Shown here: piece after piece, positions 17,066 to 23,807 of the stretch | Layout: every line of letters starts with the position of its first letter | Numbering within the stretch: the stretch's first letter is position 1 | NCBI GenBank assembly: GCA_903845055.1 | Contig: CAIMWF010000148.1 | Location: forward strand, 1-33,473 | Reading direction: 5' to 3' | Length of the DNA: 33,473 bases | DNA from: an uncultured Bacteroidales bacterium | Lineage (GTDB): Bacteria > Bacteroidota > Bacteroidia > Bacteroidales > FEN-979 | Notes under the pieces: model-generated | Databases searched by the model: none | Told to the model about the DNA's origin: nothing | The model's input: only the letters and a program-made list of their open reading frames with translations | Program-made: the position numbers and the translations under genes

Positions 17066-17493
17066 AACGCCTTGTTTTTACCGGACTCTGCCTGCTGCTG
17101 CTTTTCATGCTGCCAGGATACACCCGTGCGCAACATTCCGATACAACAACCGTTAAAACTGGGATAATCCAGGATCCAAGGGTGGACCAGCTGGTGAACA
17201 AGCACATCCAGATCAACCAGGCGGATAAAACGATGGACGGGTACAGGATCCAGTTGTTTTCGGATTCGGGTAACAATTCAAAAAACAAGGCGCAGGCTGC
17301 GCTTGATGAATTTCATGCAAAGTTCCCGGCCACCGGGGTCTACCTAACCTTCAAATCCCCCAACTACCAGGTAAGGGCAGGAGATTTCCGCACCAAACTG
17401 GATGCGCAACGTTTTCTTATCGAAATTTCAGCAGAATATTCCAATGCCTTTATCATAACCGACCAGATCAACTTACCAAAAACCAACAACTAA
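17062..17493 (+). CDS. Secreted SPOR-domain protein
   Basis: The 143-residue protein has a signal peptide (cleavage near TRAQ, residue 24) and a SPOR domain at about 60-138, seen from YRIQLFSDSG, the Ala-rich helix, and YQVRAGDFRTKLDAQRFL. SPOR domains bind peptidoglycan strands stripped of stem peptides, often at division sites, so a periplasmic, wall-bound role is likely. Placement between two cytoplasmic stress-protein genes, overlapping the first by four bases and 11 bases before the second, is odd and implies common expression. Confidence 0.88.
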   Translation: MKRLVFTGLCLLLLFMLPGYTRAQHSDTTTVKTGIIQDPRVDQLVNKHIQINQADKTMDGYRIQLFSDSGNNSKNKAQAALDEFHAKFPATGVYLTFKSPNYQVRAGDFRTKLDAQRFLIEISAEYSNAFIITDQINLPKTNN

Positions 17494-17504
17494 ATTGCCT
17501 GGAT

Positions 17505-18356
17505 ATGAATAAGATAATTGTTGCCATCGATTTTTCGGAATGCTCCATCAATGCTTTTCTGCATGCCTTTACCATTGCCGAACACTGCGATGGTGAACTG
17601 ATCCTGCTCTGGGTCGAAAAGGCAAACGGGGAGAAAGAAAAATATGTGGCCCAGTCCGGCGATTCAGTGAAGGACGTTCAAACCGCCTTTGAATATCTGA
17701 TCGCGAAATACCAGCCCGCTCATCCCGGCGTGAAAATTTCATGGAAAATCCGTAAGGGCAAGATCTACAAGGAGGTTACAGAAGAAGCAAGGCTCCAGAA
17801 GGCGATGATGATCGTCACAGGCACCCACGGGGCTTCAGGATTCGAAGAGTTCTGGATTGGCAGCAATGCAAACAAGATCGTCACGGCAAGCACCTGCCCG
17901 GTGCTCACCATCCGCGGGGGAATCAACATCGCGCGGCCGCTGACCCGGATCGTGCTGCCGATCGACAGCGCCGAGGAGACACGGCAGAAAGCCTCTTTCA
18001 CCGGGTTCATCGCCAAAAGGCACCAGGCCGAGATTTTCGTGCTGAAATTATACACTTCCAAGATCAAGGCGATGCGGCATCATGTCGACCTCTACGCCCT
18101 GCAGGTCACGCGCCACTTCGAGGAGGAGAAGATTAAATTCCAGGTCGGTTTCATGGAATGCGAGAATATCTCGGATGCCACCATCGAATATGCCAGGACG
18201 GTCGACGCAAACCTCATTTCAGTGATGACCGAACAGGAGACCACCACCGCCAACATTTTCCTGGGCCCTTACGCGCACCAGATCGTAAACCACTCCCCCA
18301 TCCCCGTGCTCAGCATACACCCGAAGGATACGCAGGCGACGGGACAGGGGTTTTGA
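17505..18356 (+). CDS. Tandem-domain universal stress protein (second copy)
   Basis: This 283-residue paralogue of the protein at 16217 has the same two-domain plan. The first domain has G-x2-G-x9-GS (G106, G109, G119, S120) within TGTHGASGFEEFWIGSN; the second lacks it but keeps MTEQET and VNHSPIPVLSIHP. The shared EEYWIG/EEFWIGSN and MTEQET segments show that the two genes arose by duplication. It is the last gene of the set. The TGA stop is also the first three bases of a heptamer array. Confidence 0.93.
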   Translation: MNKIIVAIDFSECSINAFLHAFTIAEHCDGELILLWVEKANGEKEKYVAQSGDSVKDVQTAFEYLIAKYQPAHPGVKISWKIRKGKIYKEVTEEARLQKAMMIVTGTHGASGFEEFWIGSNANKIVTASTCPVLTIRGGINIARPLTRIVLPIDSAEETRQKASFTGFIAKRHQAEIFVLKLYTSKIKAMRHHVDLYALQVTRHFEEEKIKFQVGFMECENISDATIEYARTVDANLISVMTEQETTTANIFLGPYAHQIVNHSPIPVLSIHPKDTQATGQGF

Positions 18357-18409
18357 TTTACGATTTACGATTTACGATTTGGAGTGACCTGTGACCAGTG
18401 ACGAATGAC
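18354..18409. repeat. Heptamer array, eight units, two word families joined
   Basis: Eight 7-base units in register, beginning with the TGA stop of the stress-protein gene. The first four are CGATTTA-type (TGATTTA, CGATTTA, CGATTTG); the last four are GTGAC-type (GAGTGAC, CTGTGAC, CAGTGAC, GAATGAC). It separates convergent genes. Confidence 0.92.
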
Positions 18410-18442
18410 TAGCGGTCATTCAGGGTTTCACCTAAGTTTCCT

Positions 18443-19522
18443 TTAGTAGCGGTCGATGCAGTTGAGGTCGGTAAAGGCGGTTTTGAGGCGTTCGACGACC
18501 GATTTTTCTCCTTCGCGGAGCCAGGCGCGCGGATCATAAAATTTCTTGTTGGGTTTGTCCTCGCCTTCGGGGTTGCCGATCTGGCCCTGGAGGTATCCTT
18601 CGTTTTTCTTGTAGAAGTTCAGCACACCTTCCCAGAAGGCCCACTGCGTGTCGGTGTCGATATTCATCTTCACCACGCCGTAACCGAGGGCTTCGGCGAT
18701 CTTTTCGGGTTCGGAACCCGATCCGCCGTGGAATACGAAGTTGACCGGGTTTTCGACGGTATTAAACTTCTGCCGGATATAGACCTGTGAATTGTGCAGG
18801 ATCACCGGCTCGAGCTTTACGTTGCCGGGTTTGTACACACCGTGCACGTTGCCGAAGGAGGCGGCGATTGTGAAGTTGGGGCTCACAGCGAGCAGGGCTT
18901 CATAGGCCTGGGCCACATGTTCGGGCTGGGTGTAGAGGCGCGAACTGTCGATGCCGGTATTGTCGACACCGTCTTCTTCCCCGCCGGTCACCCCGAGTTC
19001 GATTTCGAGGGTCATCCCCATTTTGCTCATGCGTTCGAGGTAGCGTTTGCTGATCTCGATGTTCTCTTCGAGCGATTGTTCCGACAGGTCGAGCATGTGC
19101 GAGCTGAAGAGTGGCTTGCCGTGGCTGGCGAAATATTTCTCGCCGGCGTCGAGCAGTCCGTCAATCCAGGGCAGCAGTTTCTTTGCCGCATGGTCGGTAT
19201 GGATGATCACGGGGATGCCGTACAGTTCGGCGATTTCATGGATGTGCAGCGCGCCCGAGATGCTGCCTTTGATGGCGATGCGCTCCTGGTCGTTCTTCAG
19301 CGACTTGCCGGCGTAAAAGATGCCGCCGCCGTTGGAAAACTGGATGATCACCGGGGAATTTACCGCTTTGGCGGCCTCCATCACGGCATTCACCGAGTCG
19401 GTACCAATCGCATTCACTGCAGGCAACGCAAACCTGTTGGCTTTCGCGATGCGGAAGATCTCCTGCACGGCCTCGCCCGTTGCAACACCGGGTGCAACTT
19501 TATCTCTGATTTTTTCTGGCAT
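18443..19522 (-). CDS. fbaA: Fructose-bisphosphate aldolase, class II
   Basis: The 359-residue zinc enzyme splits fructose 1,6-bisphosphate into glyceraldehyde 3-phosphate and dihydroxyacetone phosphate, and does the reverse in gluconeogenesis. D110 and H111 in HTDHAAKK match the catalytic Asp and a zinc-binding His of the E. coli enzyme. GNVHGVYKPG and FHGGSGS supply the other zinc His residues, and NIDTDTQWAFW the phosphate site. Length equals E. coli FbaA (class IIA). It has its own -7 box at 19552-19559 and is divergent from tRNA-Arg. Confidence 0.97.
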   Translation of the reverse strand: MPEKIRDKVAPGVATGEAVQEIFRIAKANRFALPAVNAIGTDSVNAVMEAAKAVNSPVIIQFSNGGGIFYAGKSLKNDQERIAIKGSISGALHIHEIAELYGIPVIIHTDHAAKKLLPWIDGLLDAGEKYFASHGKPLFSSHMLDLSEQSLEENIEISKRYLERMSKMGMTLEIELGVTGGEEDGVDNTGIDSSRLYTQPEHVAQAYEALLAVSPNFTIAASFGNVHGVYKPGNVKLEPVILHNSQVYIRQKFNTVENPVNFVFHGGSGSEPEKIAEALGYGVVKMNIDTDTQWAFWEGVLNFYKKNEGYLQGQIGNPEGEDKPNKKFYDPRAWLREGEKSVVERLKTAFTDLNCIDRY

Positions 19523-19551
19523 AACTTCAGTATTTTTATCGTTTCAGGATG

Positions 19552-19559
19552 CAAAGGTA
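19552..19559 (-). promoter_or_regulatory. -7 box TACCTTTG for fbaA
   Basis: The minus strand reads TACCTTTG, an exact TAnnTTTG, 29 bases before the fbaA start. It lies back to back with the tRNA box at 19603. Confidence 0.55.
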
Positions 19560-19602
19560 GCCAAAATCGCACAAACCGGCTTTTTTACACCCGAAAAATA
19601 GT

Positions 19603-19610
19603 TATCTTTG
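19603..19610 (+). promoter_or_regulatory. -7 box TATCTTTG for tRNA-Arg
   Basis: An exact TAnnTTTG ending 10 bases before the tRNA. Upstream, a T-run (19581-19586) is at about the right distance for a weak -33 element. Confidence 0.55.
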
Positions 19611-19620
19611 CCGGCTGAAC

Positions 19621-19694
19621 GGCTCCGTAGTTCAATTGGATAGAATGGCAGATTCCGGTTCTGTTGGTTGGGGGTTCGAGTCCCTTCGGAGTCA
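19621..19694 (+). tRNA. tRNA-Arg (anticodon CCG)
   Basis: A full cloverleaf can be drawn over 74 bases: acceptor GGCTCCG with CGGAGTC (one G-U), D stem GTTC with GAAT, anticodon stem GCAGA with TCTGT, anticodon loop TTCCGGT giving CCG (reads CGG, Arg), and T arm GGGGG-TTCGAGT-CCCTT. The discriminator base is A and CCA is not encoded. A -7 box lies upstream and a terminator downstream, so it is a single-tRNA unit. Confidence 0.95.
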
Positions 19695-19710
19695 CGGATT
19701 AAAATAATTA

Positions 19711-19748
19711 GCGCCTGTAATGCAACTCATAACGGGCGTTTTTTTTTT
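19711..19748 (+). terminator. Intrinsic terminator after tRNA-Arg
   Basis: A 7-bp stem (CGCCTGT with ACGGGCG, one G-U) around a 13-base loop is followed directly by ten T residues. Confidence 0.8.
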
Positions 19749-19883
19749 GTTGAAAACGAATGGAAACAGTATGATTCAGGGAAGATTTCCGGAGGTACAC
19801 GCCGATTACACCGTAGTGGATTGTTAAAACTTCCCGGTAACGCTGCAGATAAGAAACTTTACCCTTCGGTAAATTACCCCCCG

Positions 19884-19916
19884 TTGTTTACCCGGACAAG
19901 TTTATTTGTACATTTA
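19884..19916 (+). promoter_or_regulatory. Possible promoter, TTG-N22-TACATTTA
   Basis: TTG at 19884 and TACATTTA at 19909-19916 are 22 bases apart, within the range described for Flavobacterium-type promoters; the -7 box has one mismatch. The start codon at 19965 follows about 48 bases later. Confidence 0.4.
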
Positions 19917-19964
19917 AACTTTTTCTGGCGGGAACAACAAATCAAGCACCATCAATTGCAGGAG

Positions 19965-20729
19965 ATGCAAACAAAAGCCCTGATCCTCGTCATTTTTCTT
20001 TTCTGCCATCCGGCGGTGAAGGCCGACGTTAATCCAACGATACAGGCTGTTTGTAAGGTAAACCTGAGAAATGGGACCATCGCGGAAGGATTCATTCTAC
20101 TGGGTTCCGGCAACTACGAGGGTATCTGGATGAATGGGTTTAATCTTGAAACCCGGCAGGGTGGGCAACGGCATGATAAACAATTCTTTTTCGATCTGGA
20201 TTTCAGATATATTCTGTGTACAGATTCAACCATTGAATGTGCCATGAAGGAAAATAATTCCCTCAGCAGATATCTTAAAGTAGATAAAATGAACATAACG
20301 TTTCTTCTTTGGAAAAGAAACCCATCTGATTATGATTCAATTAAATATTCAAGCGTTGACCATTCAATCAAATTCATCAGACACAGTGAACGTGAATATT
20401 TATTACTTGATTCACTGACGATATATCAGGATTTAACTTCAGGTACTTTTATTGATTCAGTTGACAATTTTCAAAAACCACCAAAGCGAATAAAGGGATC
20501 GAAAATTGCCGTCAAAGATGTGGGGAGATTTGAAATCCTGGCAAATCCTGAAAACGCATGGCTTGATAAAATCGAATCAGCAGAAAAATCATATTCTGAA
20601 ATGAACAATGACCCTGATTCTTCCGGCGATGGACGGGAAGCTGAATGGTTTCATAAAATCTTAACCGATAAGGGAACATATAATCTTTACCAATCAACTA
20701 TTTTGCGTAGTCTTGAAAAAAAAGATTGA
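19965..20729 (+). CDS. Secreted protein of unknown function, AT-rich
   Basis: I do not recognise this 254-residue protein. ATG 19965 is chosen because a signal peptide follows at once (MQTKALILVIFLFCHPAVKA) and GGAG precedes it; the open frame further upstream runs through the tRNA. The mature part has no cysteine cluster or known motif. It is rich in Asp, Ser, Lys and Asn, with strand-like segments such as FEILANPENAWLDKIESAEK. The coding DNA is clearly poorer in G+C than its neighbours, which hints at a different origin. The end overlaps the next gene by 17 bases. Confidence 0.65.
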   Translation: MQTKALILVIFLFCHPAVKADVNPTIQAVCKVNLRNGTIAEGFILLGSGNYEGIWMNGFNLETRQGGQRHDKQFFFDLDFRYILCTDSTIECAMKENNSLSRYLKVDKMNITFLLWKRNPSDYDSIKYSSVDHSIKFIRHSEREYLLLDSLTIYQDLTSGTFIDSVDNFQKPPKRIKGSKIAVKDVGRFEILANPENAWLDKIESAEKSYSEMNNDPDSSGDGREAEWFHKILTDKGTYNLYQSTILRSLEKKD

Positions 20730-21852
20730 TTTAAAAATTGGATTTCTTTTCCTTGCCATCCTGATGATCCTTGTGCCGGCATGCAAAAAGAAACAAGCCG
20801 GAAACGACGCGCTGATCCCCGGGGTGACAACCCTGGCTGTAACCAATATCACCGCCAGTTCTGCGCAGTCCGGGGGCAACTGCACGGAAAACGGGGCGGT
20901 GATCGTTCAAAAAGGGGTGTGCTGGAGTACGCTGCCTGCGCCGACCACGGATGGCAACAGAACATCCGGCAGCGGGGGGACCGGGGATTATGTGAGCATG
21001 CTGACCGGGTTGACATTCAACACGCTTTATTACATCCGCGCCTATGCCACCAACCGTGTTGGAACGGGTTACGGCAAAGAACTAACGTTCAGAACGCTCC
21101 CCCCGCCGGATATTACAACTGCCCGTGTGACGGAGATCGCAGCCACCTCGGCCCGGTCGGGCGGTTTCGTGCTTACCGGCGGCGGGCAACCGGTTACCGC
21201 TCGCGGCCTTTGCTGGGGCACCAGTCCTGCTCCAACCCTCATGGATGATCACAGCGTGGACGGAACCGGCACCGGTGTGTTTGTCAGCCAGATGCACAAC
21301 CTTACCCCGAATACCCGCTATTATGCAAGGGCCTATGCGACAACCGCCGACGGAACATTTTATGGCAATGAGGTTACGTTTGATGACACCTATTACATCG
21401 GTTCCAAATACGGAGGCGGGACTGTTTTTTACCTCGACAGCACGGGCGTGCATGGCCTGGTCGCGGCCAACAACGACCAGGGGGCCTCTGTTGCATGGGG
21501 CTGTGAAGGCGTCAGGGTTGGCACCGCGGCAACGATCGGCTCGGGACGGGGCAATACCACCGCCATCGTGTTAAAATGCAATACAGGGCAGAATGCTGCG
21601 CTCCTCTGCGACGCACTGGTATTGAATGGATATTCCGACTGGTTTTTGCCTTCGAAAGATGAATTGAATGAAATGTTCCTTCACAGGGATGTTATCGGCG
21701 GTTTTCCCGCCACTCCGGGGGCATACTGGAATTCAACAGAATTCAATTCGACAGGGCCGGAGTGGGCATGGCTCCAATGGTTCAATACAGGCGAACAGTT
21801 GTACGCCCTGAAACAGGATCTTTGCTTTGTGCGTGCCGCCAGGGCGTTCTGA
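20713..21852 (+). CDS. Lipoprotein with two FN3-like domains and an Lcl/DUF1566-type C-terminal domain
   Basis: The 379-residue protein has a type II signal peptide with lipobox LVPAC (C24). The only start giving that peptide is TTG 20713; no ATG, and no better start, lies between it and the last upstream stop (20662). Two Bacteroidota FN3-like repeats follow (about 39-128 and 129-226), each with a GVCW or GLCW motif and a YYIRAYATN or YYARAYATT strand. Residues 227-379 have GGGTVFYLDSTGVHGLVAA, GYSDWFLPSKDELNEM and CFVRAARAF, the Lcl C-terminal pattern often found on surface lipoproteins. It is probably anchored in the outer membrane. The role is unknown. Confidence 0.8.
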   Translation: MKKKIDLKIGFLFLAILMILVPACKKKQAGNDALIPGVTTLAVTNITASSAQSGGNCTENGAVIVQKGVCWSTLPAPTTDGNRTSGSGGTGDYVSMLTGLTFNTLYYIRAYATNRVGTGYGKELTFRTLPPPDITTARVTEIAATSARSGGFVLTGGGQPVTARGLCWGTSPAPTLMDDHSVDGTGTGVFVSQMHNLTPNTRYYARAYATTADGTFYGNEVTFDDTYYIGSKYGGGTVFYLDSTGVHGLVAANNDQGASVAWGCEGVRVGTAATIGSGRGNTTAIVLKCNTGQNAALLCDALVLNGYSDWFLPSKDELNEMFLHRDVIGGFPATPGAYWNSTEFNSTGPEWAWLQWFNTGEQLYALKQDLCFVRAARAF

Positions 21853-22136
21853 TGCGGGATGAGCAACCGGCTCGCGGCAGGGCTATGCCATGCCATGGCG
21901 CGATCACCTCCCCCGTATCATAGCCCGGCGAACTTTGCTACTTACAACCGGTTTAAAGGATCGAAATCCACTGTTCCCCGGATAACCGGCATGCATGACC
22001 GGTCCCCTTCCGGGGCATATCCAGGTATAAAATTCCGGGAACCACCTCCAATGAAACCTGCAATGACAGCAAAAATGGACACCGACCCGGGCCGGCGGAC
22101 CCCGCTAAAATTTTAAAAAAATAATCCGTAATTAGA

Positions 22137-22164
22137 TTGATTATAAATTAATTTTATAATTTTA
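22137..22164 (+). promoter_or_regulatory. Possible promoter, TTG-N17-TAATTTTA
   Basis: TTG at 22137 and TAATTTTA at 22157-22164 (one mismatch to TAnnTTTG) are 17 bases apart, 21 bases before the ATG at 22186. Confidence 0.4.
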
Positions 22165-22184
22165 GGGTCTAAAACCCCTAAAAT
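22159..22184 (+). promoter_or_regulatory. Perfect 9-bp hairpin directly before the start codon
   Basis: ATTTTAGGG and CCCTAAAAT pair perfectly around an 8-base loop, ending one base before ATG 22186. It overlaps the predicted -7 box. Confidence 0.6.
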
Positions 22185-22185
22185 C

Positions 22186-23628
22186 ATGAACAAGATCTAC
22201 ATATTTATTGTGATGCTGATCATGGCGCTGCAGGCGACTGCGCAGACAGAGTTATCAGCGTTTAACCTTACGGGCAGTGCTTATTCAACCACAACGGCAA
22301 CGGATTACCAGTGCCTTGGGATCAATCCGGCAAACCTGGGCTGGAACAAGGGCGGCAACAGCATGAGCCTGGGACTCATGGAATCTGCGTTTTCAGTATA
22401 TGCCCAGCCGCTGACCGGTCACCAGGTCGTTCACGACCTGTTCAGCAATTCCCTGAGTTTATCCATGCAGGAAAGAAACCTGGCGGCCCAGAACTTTAAT
22501 GACAAACGGTTCTCAGCCAATATTTCAATGACCTGGCTGGGCTTTGCTTACCAGGATGATAAGGTCGGTGGATTTGCATTCGCGATCCGTGAAGGGATCA
22601 ACTGGAGTTCAGTGCTGAACAATTACGGCGCAAGGTTCCTGTTTCTCGGTTACCACGACCCCTATTTCGATTCGCTGGCCATCCATGGCAAGGATACGGT
22701 CGGTTACAGCAAGCATCCTCAAAAAGCGTCGGTGCTTTACAAGGGAACAAGCCAGAATTTTCTCTGGACAAGGGAATACAACCTGGGATATGGAAGGGTC
22801 ATCGTTAACAAGGAACATGTGAAATGGTACGGCGGGATCAACCTGAAGTACATGACGGTTTATGCCGGGACCCAGTATTCCAATTCGAACTCGGTCGATC
22901 AGCTTGGCTTTTCAGCCCTGAGCCCTTTGTTCAATGTGAAATACAGTACACCGACGCCATCGCAGCTTTCAGGTTCGGGGCTTGCGAAGGTCGGCTGGGG
23001 CTGGGGGATCGACCTTGGAACGACCATCCAGCTTTACGACAAAGTCAGGATCGGGCTTGCCCTGAACGACATCGGCCAGGTGATGTATAACGGCAATGTT
23101 TATGAGGCCCGCGATACGCGTGTCTGGAAAATATCCACATCGGGACTTGAAAATTACAACATTTTTTCACAGGGCCAGCTGATCACGGCTGACAACCCGC
23201 CGAACGATTCGAGTTTCTGGAAAGGGTTGAAAAACAAATCCTATTCACTCCCGATGAATTTCCGCGGTGGTGTCAGTTACCGAATCGTCAAACAGCTGGA
23301 GGTCGGTACAGATTTCCTGATCCCGGTTACCAAACATGTTCCCGGTGCTTACGAAAGCCTGGTTTTCGGCTTAGGCGGCAAATATGATCCGGCCGACTGG
23401 GTGGAACTTTCGCTGGGCGTGACAAGCAGTGTTAACTTTGGGACCAACATGCCCTTTGGCGTTACCTTTTATCCATTCAAGGGTACAACCACCTGGGAGA
23501 TTGGGGTTGCCACCCGCGACATCATCACGGTGGTTAACGGTAAAAACCCCAATGTTTCCATGGCCTTTGGATTCCTGCGTTTCGGGTTCGGGGAAAAGCA
23601 CGATTACAGTGTGAAAAAATCAGGATGA
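22186..23628 (+). CDS. Outer-membrane beta-barrel protein (DUF5723/FadL-like)
   Basis: The 480-residue protein has a signal peptide ending near ATAQ (residue 20). The mature start names the conserved block DYQCLGINPANLGW, seen in Bacteroidota barrels in which an NPA motif leads the first strand, as in FadL/PorV relatives. Many amphipathic strands follow (FSANISMTWLGFAY, VGGFAFAIREGINW, WYGGINLKYMTVYAG, VRIGLALNDIGQVMY). The last strand is VSMAFGFLRFGFG. It is probably an outer-membrane protein; whether it is a transporter, or a PorV-like shuttle for the T9SS cargo encoded next to it, cannot be told. It is preceded by a promoter candidate and a hairpin. Confidence 0.8.
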   Translation: MNKIYIFIVMLIMALQATAQTELSAFNLTGSAYSTTTATDYQCLGINPANLGWNKGGNSMSLGLMESAFSVYAQPLTGHQVVHDLFSNSLSLSMQERNLAAQNFNDKRFSANISMTWLGFAYQDDKVGGFAFAIREGINWSSVLNNYGARFLFLGYHDPYFDSLAIHGKDTVGYSKHPQKASVLYKGTSQNFLWTREYNLGYGRVIVNKEHVKWYGGINLKYMTVYAGTQYSNSNSVDQLGFSALSPLFNVKYSTPTPSQLSGSGLAKVGWGWGIDLGTTIQLYDKVRIGLALNDIGQVMYNGNVYEARDTRVWKISTSGLENYNIFSQGQLITADNPPNDSSFWKGLKNKSYSLPMNFRGGVSYRIVKQLEVGTDFLIPVTKHVPGAYESLVFGLGGKYDPADWVELSLGVTSSVNFGTNMPFGVTFYPFKGTTTWEIGVATRDIITVVNGKNPNVSMAFGFLRFGFGEKHDYSVKKSG

Positions 23629-23681
23629 TTCCCTGAAGGGGATTTGATTGTCAGGATGTCTGGCGACCGGTTACCCGCAGG

Positions 23682-23699
23682 GACACGCCATGGCGTGTC
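23682..23699. repeat. Perfect 18-bp palindrome
   Basis: GACACGCCATGGCGTGTC reads the same on both strands. It lies in the 179-base gap before the Ycf48-like gene. A diverged relative lies near 21885-21905. Confidence 0.85.
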
Positions 23700-23807
23700 G
23701 CTACCGTCATCCGCCGATCATGTCGCAGGATAAACAGTGCAAAAAGGGATCATGTCAGGATAATTTTTGAAAATCTTTCGTACCTTGTACTGCCAATCCC
23801 CCGGCTT

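Larger units (their letters stand above)
21853..22185. other. Intergenic stretch (333 bases), no supported gene
   Basis: The first part holds a segment around 21880-21905 with CCATGCCATGGCG that resembles the palindromic element at 23682. The last 80 bases are AT-rich and hold a promoter candidate and a hairpin before the barrel gene. An 85-codon frame at 21859-22116 has no signal or domain and low plausibility. Confidence 0.6.

Noticed and set aside
19668-19964. Extension of the secreted-protein frame upstream through the tRNA
   Set aside because: It needs a TTG inside tRNA-Arg and crosses a terminator; ATG 19965 gives a proper signal peptide.
21859-22116. 85-codon + frame in the gap after the lipoprotein
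   Set aside because: No signal peptide, domain or promoter; it overlaps a palindromic repeat segment.
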